Below, piece after piece: positions 33,423-46,196 of a stretch of 64,000 bases of DNA. The notes beneath the pieces are model-generated. The model ran no database searches, was not told the origin of the DNA, and saw nothing but the letters and a program-made list of their open reading frames with translations. Position 1 is the first letter of the stretch, and every line of letters begins with the position of its first letter. Origin of the DNA: Xiphydria camelus (Eukaryota > Arthropoda > Insecta > Hymenoptera > Xiphydriidae); contig OY783199.1 in assembly GCA_963678675.1 (NCBI GenBank), positions 21,824,909 through 21,888,908 on the forward strand, written 5' to 3'. Position numbers and translations under genes: made by a program.

Positions 33423-34722
33423 GAGAGATATCTTCCCGTAGAGTACGTTAAGACGTTTTTAACTGTTTAAGGAGACATCTTTTTTCATTCACTGTACAAA
33501 ATTACGAAAAAAAAGTCGAGCCCCGAAAGAGGCGGCGCAATCGGTAGACGGAGGAGAGGTAGAAAGAGGGAGAGAAGGAAGAAGAAGTTGTTATCGAGTT
33601 ATGTAGAAAAGTGGGGCGCCAAGTTGAGGCCGCCGCGGATCGATGTCAGCTCTTTCGAGTGCGGTCAACTCGACGTAATAATCACCTCGGCCTCGGGTTC
33701 TCTCGCTCTCTTCTCACCCTCTACTCGAGCCACCCCCCTTCGCCGCTATTCTCGGTCGTTCATGTCATTTTACTGTTTATATGGAGATTAGTTTTTGTAC
33801 AAAACTCTACTGTAAATAGGCGTAACTGAGCCTGATCGTGTAGGATGTAACCAACTGTAAAACTAATGTCCGAATTTTCTTCGCTACGGTTAAGTCGAGA
33901 AGAGTGCAGTCGCGTTTCATGTAAGATACTTTGGAGAAAGATATATACGAATAAACACGAATATATTTCGTCTGTTTTATACTATACGAATTTATCCTGT
34001 TTAGCGTGGATGCGAGAGAGAGATAAAGGAAGATCCTTTAACGACGACCCTCCTTCCCATCCTCCCGCTGCCGGAGGCAATCTACGTGACACAAATAATA
34101 TCCGAAGACCGTATTTCCTGGCCGCTTTCCAGTACCTGCCTTAACATTCCCCTAGGCTTTAACCCTGATATCATCACGCGAGGACGCCGCATCCGGGAGC
34201 TCGTTATCGGTGCAACGGGCTGGCGAGCATCTCGTGTGGCTAGAATTTTCAGTGAGAGCATTGCTTCTGTCGACATACCTACTTTCAACGTCAACAACTC
34301 GGAGAACACACGGTACGTATTATCTGTCCATCATCATTGATGCAATAATTACACTGGTCAACACTGCTTTTGCTGTCACGTGTATGAGTACGATTTAAGG
34401 GTATCTTTGTGTTACTGGTTTCGTATTCGTCATCGGTTTTGCTAGATTCGCTTTAGTTTTTGAGAAATCATATCTCTCCGTAAAAATCCAGAAGATTGGA
34501 GAAGGTGAGAAAATCAATACTATAAACGTAGTATTTTGGTAAACCATTGGGAATTAGTCGGTATTAGTTGGGTATAGTCGGTTTGCATGTAACTACCCCA
34601 CAAAGAGTCTTGATATCTTAAGCACAAGCATGTCAAAACATATCGTAACATGTTTTCGAACGTCCAGACAGCGTCTTTCAGAAATGGTAATGGTCGGATA
34701 TTACAATACATTTGAATAGGTA
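33279..34722. other. Intergenic, no gene recognised
   Basis: A (GA)n microsatellite at 33389-33416. Overlapping opposite-strand frames at 34082-34340 look protein-like in composition on both strands (for example GFNPDIITRGRRIRELVIGA on the + strand), but I recognise neither and neither has clear splice or start context. The rest is AT-rich. Confidence 0.35.
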
Positions 34723-34981
34723 CATTGAGAGAAATAATTACTAGTGTCAAAAAAATATGTCTTGGGTCAAGATCATAATATATAATCTTTTAAATTTTTA
34801 AGAATACAGTGTTTCGATTGAATTCTTGATTTAAGAGTACCTTTATTGGAACAAGAGATTCGTTTTGCACGAAAAAACAATTACTCGAGGCTATCAAATA
34901 ATTTCTTGCGCGAAGAAAGCCTTGGGTTGGCTTGATCCTGGAATTACACGTTTTTTTGATACCAGCAATTATTTCTCTCAG
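34723..34981. mobile_element. 259 bp TA-flanked MITE (CATTGAGAGAAATAATT ends)
   Basis: Left CATTGAGAGAAATAATTAC, right complement AATTATTTCTCTCAG, TA at 34721-34722 and 34982-34983. Subterminal 'tagtgtcaaaaaaatatg' pairs with 'cacgtttttttgatacca'. Interior non-coding. Its ends resemble those of the other CACTGAGAAAAA-type MITEs in the window. Confidence 0.72.
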
Positions 34982-34983
34982 TA

Positions 34984-37138
34984 TACAAGTCATATTGCAA
35001 TAAAATTGAAATTTAACAAATGTATCATTATCTTAAAAACTAGAGCCAATCCGAAAAATCCTATAGTCATTTTCAAATGCAGAGCACCAAAGTACCCTAA
35101 AGTCATTAAAAAACCTCTGGCAATAAAAAAAAGCATTTCTTTTGTTGGGCTATGTTATCTAAAAGAATACTAGTCTTTCGATACAAAAAATTGTCGGATT
35201 TAATAATATTATACTCGAATATATAAAATTCGTGATTTTATGGTCAAACCATTTTATATTATTTCCCAACTATCAGTACCTATACTTTAACTGCAAAATT
35301 TCATTTCTTAATCGAGTCGTTGTTTTACGACGGCTATTCGATCGTCGATACATTCACCTAGCAAGTTTTCTCGGAAAATAATTGTTCGCAATAATTTACG
35401 AAGGAAAAATCAAACAACCGTTACATTGCTGACGATATTATTAATTTCCGATTCGCTCCAACGACGGAATGCTCTTCATGGTCTGCTTCAACGACGAGCT
35501 TTATTTTTTCGCTCGTTCGTTTAAAGCCAGGTAAGCGCAGGGCGGTTGTTCGCGTGCACGCAGCAATCTCTTCCCTTCCTCCCCATCGATAGATAGTTCA
35601 GTTCTCCTTCACACGCGGTTTACGTCGGTAATTGCGATAAAGCGAAAAACATCCCACGGGGCAGCGCGAGTGCAGTAATTTGAGCATCCCTCCTGGGAAC
35701 ACCGGGCGACGTGGTACAGTGTGTTTGCATACATTGCGCGCCACCCTCGTCCAGCTAAGAGAGACTAACCCGGTAACTCTCTATCCTATTATTCTATGTG
35801 CCAGCCGTTTCTATAGGGCTGTTAAGGCGACCTACTCTCTCGTCTAACATCCCTTCAACCCTCCCCCCACACACTCCCGTCGCGAATGCACTATATAATT
35901 ACAAACCATCCAGGCATTGTAATCCTATCATCCTGTGCTGCGAACGTGTTACCACTTCCCCACCCTTGTGACGACGCCGTCACCCGATGGTGCGACCGAG
36001 AATGGTGGAAGAGCAATATTGGAAGTACCTATAGTGGTATATAGCACCGGAGGACTCTGACACTCCTGCTCTTGGAGAGGAGTTGTTAGTGCGAGGTACG
36101 TTGACGAATGACTACTGGATATTGCCCCTCTTTTCCGGGATAATTATTTCAGTTCGTTCGTTTTGTAGACCGAAGGAAAGCTCTGCAGGAAACATTGTTG
36201 ACTCGGTGATTAAGTAATACTGATGTATCTGATAATATTATCGCGTGCTTCAATGGTAACTCATACGTCCGTGTTGTCGTTATTTATTATTTTTCTTTAC
36301 TACCGACGTTAATAGTATACGTCGGTTTTCGTTAATTATTAGTTCTCTTTACTACAAGGAAGGAAATGGATTTAGTGCGCTTTATATTATATTTTTAACG
36401 GTGCGGGGTGACATGGGTGTTTTTGATGATCTGTAGTACTTTATAGAGTACTTTGTTCCTTTATATATGTATTATATTGTTTCGTCCCTTACTGCATGAC
36501 GATTTGTATATCTATTATAGTAAAAATATACCATACGGCATAGTATTTATTTATCAATCAATCATTCCTTAATTAATAGAAATATATTCAAACGTGCTGG
36601 ATCTTTTTTATTACCTAAAGGAGAGTAGTTGAATTTGAATCGAAACCCAAGCTGGACTACCCCTACATCAAGAACTGTTACTACTTTATCAGCTACAAAG
36701 ATGGCCATTAGAACTAATGGAAAAGGTGTGTCATCCAACTCCAAGTCTGAGCATATGATGTACAGCCAAATAACGCAAAATATCCCTGCTGCTAAGATTC
36801 AAAACTGGTCCAACTTACCCATGTAGAAATTGTATTAGGGCTATAATAAGGACCTGATTATATGGCCCCATTTATAATCGGATCCTGATGAGAAAATGTA
36901 ACGTTTGGTGCGCGAAGCCTCTATAAAGGGCAATTAATCGGGCCTCGATTGAGATGCCTTAATAAGGCCTTAATTGTATATAGTTTAAAGTTTAATAAGA
37001 AGACTTGAAATGCCCCGACAGGACCCTGCTAAGTTTCCGTTAACAAAGTCTCCTTATTTCTTAACAGGGTTAGCTTTACTAGAGCCTTACAGTTTAAAAG
37101 TAAGAAAATCTTAGAAAGCCTCAACAGGAGCCTACTAA
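34984..37138. other. Intergenic, no gene recognised
   Basis: Mixed AT-rich and CpG-richer sequence (35480-36060). 36562-36744 on the minus strand reads an unbroken hydrophobic stretch (TPFPLVLMAIFVADKVVTVL) that I cannot assign. 36840-37135 has loose repeats of 'gaa(a)tgccccgacaggaccc' and 'gaaagcctcaacaggagcc' that suggest an old repeat. Confidence 0.35.
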
Positions 37139-38121
37139 TAATTTCACGACGACAACATGCCATGGAAAAGATTGAAAAAGAAGGAAAGTGGCTGCCACAA
37201 GAATTGACCGAAAATGCCATTACTAATCGTCTGAACATCTCGATTTTTTCGCTTGCAAAGCATAAAAAGAAAAGTTTTTTTATGGCGTATCGTAACCGGT
37301 GATGAGAAATGGATATATTTCGACAACCCGAAATGCAAAAAATCATGGGTTGATTCTGGCTAACCATTAACGTCGATACCAAAACGAAACATCCACGATC
37401 ACAAAATAATGCTTTCAATTTGGTGGGATATGTGGAAGGTGTCGTTTATTATGAGCTGTTGAAACCGAATAAAACAATTGCTGCCGAACGTTATCAACAA
37501 TAATTGGAGCGTTTAAATGATAATTTGATGCAAAAACGACCATCAATCTCATGAAATCGCCGAAAAGTGATTCTTCTTCACAACAACGCTCGGCCTCATG
37601 TTGCTTGAGCCGTGAAAGAAACATTGATGGAGCTTGAATGGGAAGTTGTTCCGCACCCAGCGTATTTTCCAGACCTGGCCTCGAGTGATGATCATTTATT
37701 TAGATCGATGCAACACGACTTGGAAGATACATACTTCCATAATTACCAAGAAGTCAAAAATTGGGTTGCTGAGTGGATTATCTCAAAGAGTACACTGAAA
37801 AAAATATTTAGCTAATCCAGCTATATTTCTGGCTGCCTCAGACATTATTTGGTGAGAACTAGAAAAATATTGCTAGCGTAGCAAGAATTCTTGCTATTGC
37901 GAAGAAAATGATCACTGCAATTACTATAATTTTCTAGTTGTGGCCAAATTTTTTTGAGTGTAGATAATTCTTTCGTCACGGAATTCAACTTCTGCCAGAA
38001 AAGTGGGAAACAATTATAGCTTCCGAAGGCAAATACTTCGATTGAGGTATTTACACATTTTATTACGACATAATGTTTTCGAAGCAAGAAAAAAACAGCG
38101 GCTTTCAATGCAACCCCCTAA
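37139..38121 (+). mobile_element. 5'-truncated mariner, second copy
   Basis: Matches the mariner at 31991-33278 from the middle of the transposase to the terminal repeat (AACAGCGGCTTTCAATGCAA, 38094 on), followed by TA at 38122-38123. The left third, with the other terminal repeat, is absent. Catalytic-region text such as SSDDHLFRSMQHDLEDTYFHNYQEVKNWV is intact over 37612-37780 but upstream frames are broken. A MITE interrupts it near the 3' end. Confidence 0.85.
37793..37960. mobile_element. 168 bp TA-flanked MITE inside mariner copy 2
   Basis: Ends CACTGAAAAAAATATTT and AAATTTTTTTGAGTG, TA on both sides. Comparison with mariner copy 1 shows the empty site (...aaagtagataattc), so the insertion boundaries and TA duplication are directly visible. 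The interior contains 'gctagcgtagcaagaattct' and its partial mirror 'agaattcttgctattgcg'. Confidence 0.88.
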
Positions 38122-38123
38122 TA

Positions 38124-40548
38124 CATTTATACGCGATGAAAATACCGATTTCTCGCCAGAGAGTGAAACACGGTGGGTCATCCATCAGCTGCCGTCGCAT
38201 CGCCGTACCACCTAATGAGGAATGCCTCTTCATTGTCACGGCGGATGAATTGTGATTTGAATTAACCTAGTTTCCTTGTGTCCGCCCTTCTATCGCCGGT
38301 GGATCGAGCGCCGCGCACGGTTATCGATTTGTTTGCAAAAACAAAATTGGTTCCGGCGTTTACGCGAGACCACTTAAAGGATAATCTAACACATAGGGTT
38401 GAAAGCTTCGATCATTAACGAAGCCAATTACGGCGGGTCGATATCTTCGCGGTCACCGCCGCGTGTTGGTAACGGAAGTTCGCGGGGTCGGCGGTGCGCT
38501 GCCGGATAAAGTAACGACGGCGAGGATATTGGCGGCCGCGGTTTCACCGGTTACCACCGTCCCGCGGACAAACAATGGCGCGCCCTTCGGCCGCTAAAGA
38601 AACTCCGCTATATTGTAATCTTTTTTCTCTCGCGCTCTCCCGTTGGATGATCCTCTTACAAAGGTCTTTCCATTTATCCTGGACGTTATTATCTGCTGAT
38701 ATTATTATATAACTTTGAGAGTTCGAGTAATCCAAGTAAGATACGTTATATCTTGGAATTGGCTGACTGGAGGAAGAAATATTTTTAATGAAAACTACGC
38801 GGCTTTAGAGGCTCTACAATTTTTGTTTGGAGTACTTTCTGCTTCGGTTGATCGAACACAAGATATTAAGACTCTTAACGTTTTAATTGCCGTTCGAGTA
38901 ATCCAATTATATATAACATTGAATTTTAAGTTATTAAAAACGAAAAAACGATTCCCTTTTCCACGCATCCCTCGAAGTCGGAGAAGAACCGCGAGAGCTC
39001 CTCTGGAATTTCATCGACGCCCTCCTCCCCGTTATCCAACCTACTCACCGTCTCCGGAAGAATTCCGACTAACAAGAACGATAGAGAAGGGTGTAGCGAA
39101 CATTGTTTCGCACTTTTACACGGCTTCGAAGTTGCCGGGTAAGAGGAGGGATGATGCGGTCGCCCCGTTCGGCGCCGCGACTTCTCGACGGCATTTTTCC
39201 TTAATGCGGCAGAAGTGTAAAGTTTCGCGCGGTAAACCGAGGTCGAAGAACGTCGCGTCGGGACGATCGGCCGATCGCGTCGAGGGCCGGTAAAATCGTC
39301 GGCAACGAATCCGCGCGAGGGGTAAAAGTTTGGATTGAAGTTATTCCACTTCGAACGCGCGCGACAAGTTAAGCACCGCTGCCGTCGTCAGCCCCGTCGC
39401 AGGGATTTGTAGCGTGCAGACCTCAACGGGCGCGTGCGAGAACGGAATAATAAACGGTCGCAGCGGGTGAGAAATCTGCTTTCAACATAAACAGCTTTTG
39501 TACTTAACGGGCGGCGGTGCGAAACTTGCGCGGAATCGGAAGTTTCCCATTATTTTTCCACGCTGACAGGCGATTTTCATCCGTCAACCTTTCGCGTCTC
39601 TCGTAACTGCGACAATCGAAGGTTGTGCCGCTTTCTCGCTTTCGAGCGAAGCGGTTTGGTCCCTCCGCAGGTGTGCATGGCCCCTTGGTGCCTTAAGAAG
39701 TAGTATGGACTAGGGGCCATCTTGCTGTTACAGCTGTACCCAGCCTCCCTTACGTGAGTTCGCGCCTGTCATGTCATATATTCGTGCATAAATGAACGAG
39801 CGATGGCGCAGCATCGCGCGTTGCATGTATACATACATCTGTATAGGCAGCAATGAGCCTCCAGAGAGAATGCACGTAAATTACCCCTAATGGCATAACT
39901 TGAATACTGTAATCCCGCCCTTACTGCAGTACGTTGACAAACAATTAAACTAGTCGAAACGACGGTTTAACTGTATTTCTCTCGCCCCGCATTAAGCTCG
40001 CTGCGTCGCGAGGATGTGTAACTCCGATGTGCGGGTGAAACGGGAAGGGGTGGTACTGCGTCATGGGGTTGTACTCCATTCTAGTGAGATAAATGGAACA
40101 TTTGTTTTACCAATTTTTTACAGTACAATGTAAAGATCAAAGGTTTTATTCGGATATGCTGTGATGAAAAAAAGGTTAACAAATTTCTGAAAAACTGACT
40201 TTTTCTGACTTTCTCTGACTTTTTCTAGTAACTGGAACATTTCCAGATATTTCCAAGAAAGTATCAGAGTTTGAAGAGAAAGTCAGAGAAATGTCCAAAA
40301 ATATCAACTTTTCTTTAACGCACAAAAACTTTTCTGAAAAAGTCTAAAAACAGGAACATCTGTAAAATTCTGAAAATATCTGTACATATTTTCATAGAAA
40401 TTATTAATTTTCATGAAATGACCAAATTTCAGACTTGGTCAGAAATTTTTCAGAATTTATTAGAATTTTGTCAAAAATTTCGTCGGTCTTATCACGTAAG
40501 GGCGTATCTCAGAAAATTTGAAAATTGAGTTAAGACCGCCAATAGGTT

Positions 40549-40620
<72 letters not shown>

Positions 40621-41457
40621 TAAGCCTTATATTTTTATCTCACGACCCGGCGTACCTCAATATTTTATACTTTTGCTATTCTCCATATATTTTTTTCGTC
40701 GTATCTCAAAATAATCAAAATTTAAATCTCACGTACAGGCCTAACTTGTTAGGATAGGCCCATACGTGTGATTTAAAAGGCATTCAAGCGCATAATTTTA
40801 TACATAAAAAAAACAGTGTGCGTCGAGCCCACGCACGACAGAAATGAAACTTAAATTTCTTGCTTATGAGTTATTATAGATAGAGATAAATTATTAGTAT
40901 TTTTTTATTGAACAAGAAATAATAATTGGCAATAGTAAGGATGAGGGTATAATCTTAAATAAAAAACCAATTCAAAATGAATGTTTTCTAATATATTTTA
41001 CAAGAAATTCGTTATTCAATTTGAGAAAAACATGAATCAATTACGGTAATTAGTTCCTCATTTTTTTTACGAATCTGTATCCGTATTATCTATTATAGTG
41101 ACAATAGGTTAGTTCACTGATTTTTTTTATTAACGATTCGAAAAATTTGGAAAAAATTATCAACGCCGTATTTTTTCATTTTTCATTTTCATGTTTCATA
41201 CGCCGTTAAAAATTTCTGTTTAGAATTCACAACTTGTATTGGAGGCTTTTAACAAACACAAAAGTGCTGTAAAATGCTTAACAATTTGATGTGAAAACAC
41301 AAATTCCACAAGAAATGTATAGGAAAATCACTGTGAATATTGTAAGATCACAATAAAATATCGTAAAATCACAATATGTATCGTAAATTCCCAATTGTTT
41401 TTGAATTTCGTATTTAGTTTTGTAAATTTAATTCATAAATGTGTTGGAAGTTTTTAA
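38124..41457. other. Intergenic, no gene recognised
   Basis: 38270-39640 is CpG-rich; the open frame 38715-39293 there is arginine/proline-rich without a domain. 40180-40280 has repeated 'tctgactttt' phrases. A long TC microsatellite is listed separately. 40780-41450 is AT-rich. Confidence 0.35.
40551..40614 (+). repeat. (TC)n microsatellite, about 30 units
   Basis: Uninterrupted TC dinucleotides from 40551 to about 40614, the longest pure simple repeat in the window. Likely highly variable in length between individuals. Confidence 0.95.
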
Positions 41458-42511
41458 CCCTTCGTACCACATTGGGGTGTGAGATACCCCAGTGACATTT
41501 TGAAATACAGCCATTTCTTTCTATTCGAAATTTGAACAAAATGCGCCGGTGTAAATTAACCACGTCCCTGCCACTCCCAGCATGTGGTATTGCCGAGTAT
41601 AGTGCACAACTTGTTTTCGGCCTGTTTGCATCCAAAGTTGAGTGCGGGTATCTCACACCACAGTGTGTGTCTTATGAACCTTTTTAAGTTTTGTTTATTT
41701 ACATTTTCTGACGGCATATATTATAATTATAGGTGAGTTTTACTCTTATATATTGCATTTAGTTGTGTGATAACACAGTTCTTATTGTTTACATAGAAAT
41801 GGCCTCTTCATCACGCCATGGAGTACATATATATAGGTAATGATTTATATTCAATGTGCCCAGTGAAAGTCATGCAATATTACATTATTTGGTTAAGCTT
41901 GGTTTTAGGCAATAATAGATTTGTATTTAAAAGTTTGTGGCGACTCGTCGCGCTACGGCGCCCTGCCGCCAGGTGTCGCCGACCCTCGACTCGCGGTTCT
42001 CGGCTTCTCGTTAGTGGTCCAACAACGGGCAAGTTTCTATATAAGACCGCAACTGCCCGTCTCTCACCGAGGACCACAGAGCGTCGAAGGCAGGAGTCGG
42101 CCTAGCCTTACTGACGAGTCCACAGGCCGACTCCGGGACGAAACGCTCCGCCGATTAGATGGCGACCACATCCTTTTCGCTACACAAGTTTTTACTTATT
42201 CGTATATGTATTTTAAGCTACAAACAACAATATTTCGTTTCAGCTCAAAAGCAGTACTTTAGTTATGAAGAAAAAAACGGTTATTTTAATATATGACATA
42301 TTGTGTTATATTTGTCATTTTGTCGATCTAAACATACATTTTCTTTCAATAAGGTTGTTTCTGTAAGCGATAAAGGTTAATTAATTGAAATAAATATCAC
42401 GATTTCAAATCCTTAAGTTTTTGGGTTCCTTAATTGGTAATTAAATATTTACGTATAAGACACCCCAGTGTGTGTTTCGTGTTAAAAAAATATAAGTGTG
42501 TGCACGAAGGA
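41458..42511. mobile_element. 1054 bp TTAA-flanked piggyBac-like element
   Basis: TTAA at 41454-41457 and 42512-42515. Ends CCCTTCGTACCACA and the complement-like GTGCACGAAGGA. Subterminal motifs repeat 'accccagtg': ttggggtgtgagataccccagtg at the left (a palindrome-like pair), gacaccccagtgtgtg at the right, and 'cacaccacagtgtgtgtc' in between. A short start-like frame (MASSSRHGV, about 41800) is not followed by a transposase. The middle holds a separate CpG-rich block. Confidence 0.72.
41937..42168 (+). other. CpG-rich block with TATATAAG, possible solo LTR or promoter
   Basis: Starts TGTGGCGACTCG and ends GGCGACCACA (TG...CA with short inverted ends, as in LTRs), with a TATATAAG box at about 42037. 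Composition differs sharply from the AT-rich element around it. No matching flanking duplication is visible, so the solo-LTR reading is tentative. Confidence 0.35.
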
Positions 42512-42515
42512 TTAA

Positions 42516-43226
42516 TATCTTCTAACAGTGTACGGTGAGAGAGGTGAAGGAAAAGAGGAAAAAGAAGAGAGAGTGCCTCGGTGATAATTTCATCGGACGG
42601 TCCTCCACCCCTCCTTCGATTGCTCGCTCTTAGAAGAGAACTCGGTTACTTATCCTGGCGCGCGCGTGCGCACTTATAAATTGCCTCGAATCAATCTGAA
42701 AAATTCGAACGACGTTTCCTTACGCATACCGGCTGCATAAAATTCTCCGCGTGCTCTGCATATTTATACCACGGAGGAGAAAATCCCCGCATTTAAATAC
42801 GAGAGACTATCGCCGCGGGGACGAGCTTTTTTTTTTAGTGCCGAAGCCCGCAGGGGTGCAGGCTGCCGCTTCCAATTCCCCCGTCCATTCGTCCACAGCG
42901 CATTCGCTCTCTGGTCCGTGAAAAGGGGATGAGAAAATACGGGGCGCGAAGCCTTTCGTCGGACACTCTCCTACACGTCGCGCGACCCGCTCGAAATCTA
43001 CGGAATACGAATAACGATTCTCGATCTCGGGATTGACGTGCGTAAAATCCATCGCATATTTGCATAATGCCAAATATGTAATAATAAAGTGCCAAAGTTT
43101 TAATTTGCAATTACGATCATTTACTAATTCCAAATCTGTTTATAACCGAGAAAGAAGTCAAAGAAGATTCCCCGAATTAAATAAACGAGTATCTTCCATC
43201 GACCTACATACTAAAATATTGATTAA
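42516..43226. other. CpG-rich intergenic sequence, no gene seen
   Basis: Open frames here (for example 42807-43133 on the minus strand) exist in two overlapping frames and have no domain. Confidence 0.35.
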
Positions 43227-43314
43227 CGCTCCAGTACTCGCGCGGGGTATCGGAATACCCCAACTCTCTCCCTTTAGCGGGCTATTTAGAAATGCAAACG
43301 CGAGTACTGGAGTG
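43227..43314. mobile_element. 88 bp TTAA-flanked piggyBac-like mini-element
   Basis: TTAA at 43223-43226 and 43315-43318. Ends CGCTCCAGTACTCGCG and the complement CGCGAGTACTGGAGTG. An internal palindrome GGGGTATCGGAATACCCC sits near the left end. Same layout as the other TTAA elements: terminal repeat plus an internal palindrome. Confidence 0.82.
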
Positions 43315-43318
43315 TTAA

Positions 43319-44472
43319 TGAAACGTTAATGAGCGCTACTCGAGTAAAATAAATATCGAGCACAGCAGCGGGAAAGTAAATGTTTATTCGAGTGACGAAA
43401 TTTTTTTTTCTCAAGAGAGAGAGAGCATAGATATTAGTCCCTGAATCGCGTGGCGATGCTGATACCTATCCGCGATACTCGACAAGCCTTCGAATATCAG
43501 GCGTGCCTCGTTGCGAACGTCGTTAGCGGCCGTCCGGCTAACGAATGGCGATGAGACGTTTTAACGATACTTTCATATTACCCCGCCTGACCTGCTCCAG
43601 AGGAGGGCGCCCTACAGGAGGCGCTTCCCGGGGTTATGTCACCAGGGGGTAGTAAATAGTATTAGCATGTCAACTAGCGCTTTGCTCTCCTTCATATACA
43701 TGCATATATGTACTCTTTCTCTTTCCGGCTCTCTCTCTTTCTCTCTCTCTCTCTCTTGCTTCAACTCCTTTCGTTTTTCAGTGTCTCACTCCGCCACGCT
43801 CTCGGCGGGTACTTAATTCTCGAGATTCGAGTTAATTTATACAAGTGGCGCGCTGCAGTAGGTACCCCTAATGCAGTTATACAGGTTACACCGTTAGACT
43901 TGCTTTTAGTTTCGACACGCCGAGCGTTGCGTCGCGAGGATCTTTGGGACACGGTCGAAAGTAGGATAACGAGCGTGAACTTAGTAGGCCGTTCGCACCC
44001 GCACGCTTAAACGCTTTAGCCCCCTTCGCTAATTGCCAAAGTTGTCCCGCCAACGTGAAATTAATCCCCCTGCTCCTTTCAAGATCGATTAAAAAGTTTT
44101 TACGTGATCGTTTGCCCTTTGTTTGTCCATGGTTGCCCGTCACTTTTTTTCACTTGCCTAATTCATCGTTTAAAAGACACGGGGTGAGGGGACAGCTTCG
44201 CGCCAGCCCCCGGTAGCAAGTATTCAAAAATTGAAGTACCTATGTCATCGTTTAGTCTTTCTTGCCTATAATTCCCATCACTTTATTTAAGAGACTGTAC
44301 ACATATAGTACATCTAACAATAAGAGAAGGAAAAGTAAGGTGCATTATGACTATTGGTTTTTGGTGGAAACATTTTTTTAAGGAAAAAATCATTATACAC
44401 ATCTTAAACTATATACTTTTATCTAACAATTCTGTAAGTTTCATCGCAAAGTAAATCAAACTGACGATGTGT
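43319..44472. other. Intergenic, no gene seen
   Basis: A CT tract at about 43734-43757. No domain in the overlapping frames at 43708-44010 and 43886-44143. Confidence 0.35.
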
Positions 44473-44851
44473 CAGTCATGTACGTAAGGCCGTCTTGTTG
44501 AAAATGGTGCCCCATATATCTCAGTAACTAATGGACCGATTTTGCTGAAATTTTGCACATAAATTTTCAGAGAACTATCTAGTGCTTGTCATAGTATTTT
44601 TATAATATACGTCATAGTTCCCTTTTTATATATTACAAGCGATCGATTTAAGTAGTCAAAATCACACGATTATATTAAATTTAACGCCATTATGCAAAAA
44701 ATCATATTATTAAAATCGGTTAGATCAAGGACTAGCTTTATTATCTAGGTGAGAATAACATTTTTGTTTCTTGTTTCAAATGAATAAAAATGAAGATATT
44801 CGGGGCACCCTGATAACTCTTTTGAACAAGACCGTCGTACGTACATGACTG
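44473..44851. mobile_element. TIR element, about 380 bp
   Basis: CAGTCATGTACGTAAGGCCG at the left pairs with CGTCGTACGTACATGACTG at the right, followed inward by 'tcttgtt' / 'aacaaga' and 'ggtgcccc' / 'ggggcacc'. Interior AT-rich, non-coding. The target duplication is not obvious. Confidence 0.7.
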
Positions 44852-45284
44852 TTGTATCCTCAATTTGACTTATTTTGAAATAAAACTTATAAAACTGTTA
44901 AATAAAGGTATTCTCTCCTAATCATAGAATTTTTGTAATGTATCAACCACAAGCGGGGGTTGCCATTCGAAATCGAGCAGCCCGACACCTGCTCTCCAAG
45001 AATCCCATGATATTCCCAACGATCATTGCGCGCTCGAAGAGACACCGCTACGCGTATGGTCATTCCATGCCAAATTTATCACTTTTCCGTTAACCTGCAA
45101 CTTTTGCTTTTAATGTTATGATTTTTGTAACAAATTGACTCCAAAACCTCTAAATGTTATAATTTTTATATTTTTTAAACAAAATTTCAAAAATCGTTTG
45201 GCATATATGCATTTTCAATGCAATTGATAATAACATAGGTATTTTCAATTTTCTTCAAATTTGGAATAAATATATATATAAATA

Positions 45285-45862
45285 CAGGGTGTTCGGAAAA
45301 AACCCCGACACAGAAATAGGGGTGATATGTTACGTCATTACAAGTATTTTGATATAAGGGACCTATACCCGCAAGCGCGCCCCCTTCTGGAGATATCAAC
45401 TTTTCAAGTTTATAACGACCGAGGTTGATCAAAGTAGAATAATATTGAGTTTTTTGTCTACCTGTACAATTGAAAAATAAATGAAAACTCCTTATATCCG
45501 CATCATCTTCGAAAAGTACAAGGACTTGAACCAAGCGGTTATCCTTTCCGCAAGCAGTTTGCGCAGTGGCACATCTATCCAGAATCGTTTCCGATGTTGC
45601 ATGGACATGGGTGGCCGTCATTTTGAGCATTTGCTGTAGTACATTGTTTTTGTATCTCGTAAAATTAAATATTCGTTACCATCTTGATATGTTTCTTATT
45701 ATTCTACTTTGATCAACCTCGGTCGTTATAAACTTGAAAAGTTGATATCTCCAGAAGGGGGGGTGGGGGCGCTTGCGGGTATAGGTCCCTTATATCAAAA
45801 TACTTGTAATGACGTAACCTATCACCCCTATTTCTGTGTCGGTGTTTTTTCCGAACACCCTG
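45285..45862. mobile_element. 578 bp TA element with about 160 bp inverted repeats
   Basis: CAGGGTGTTCGG at the left and CCGAACACCCTG at the right, with TA on both sides. The arms include 'gaaataggggtgata', 'aagtattttgatataaggga' and 'ataacgaccgaggttgatca'. On the minus strand the core reads MTATHVHATSETILDRCATA without recognisable transposase motifs. It shares the CAGGGT start with the element at 7701-8581. Confidence 0.82.
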
Positions 45863-46196
45863 TATATATATATCCAAGAGGAAAGGAGTTGGAGTGCGGC
45901 AGGGGTGAATCATAATCGAACATTGGAATTGAAAGCGTTTCGCTCGTCGCGAACTGAAGGCGGTTGGAAGGGAGGGAGGCGTATATAGCCGTACGCACTT
46001 ACGTTAGAGAGCTAGAACATTCGAATGAATTTAGGGCTGCCGAAATGGGCCGTAATCACGAAAGGGTTGCACGAGTCGGCAATCGCGAGTTCCCCGCTCG
46101 CGACACTCTTTATCCCGCCGCAGGAGCGAGGTGAGATCGCGCACAAAACACGAACGACGCGTACAATAAAAACGCCTCGGTATCCATCAATTCCTA
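45863..46196. other. Intergenic, no gene seen
   Basis: CpG-rich; no domain. Confidence 0.35.

Noticed and set aside
38715..39293. 192-codon open frame as a gene
   Set aside because: Arginine/proline-rich from CpG-rich DNA; no domain, no consistent start or splice context.
45187..45630. 147-codon minus-strand frame as a gene
   Set aside because: It spans the right arm, core and left flank of a TIR element; no transposase or other domain.
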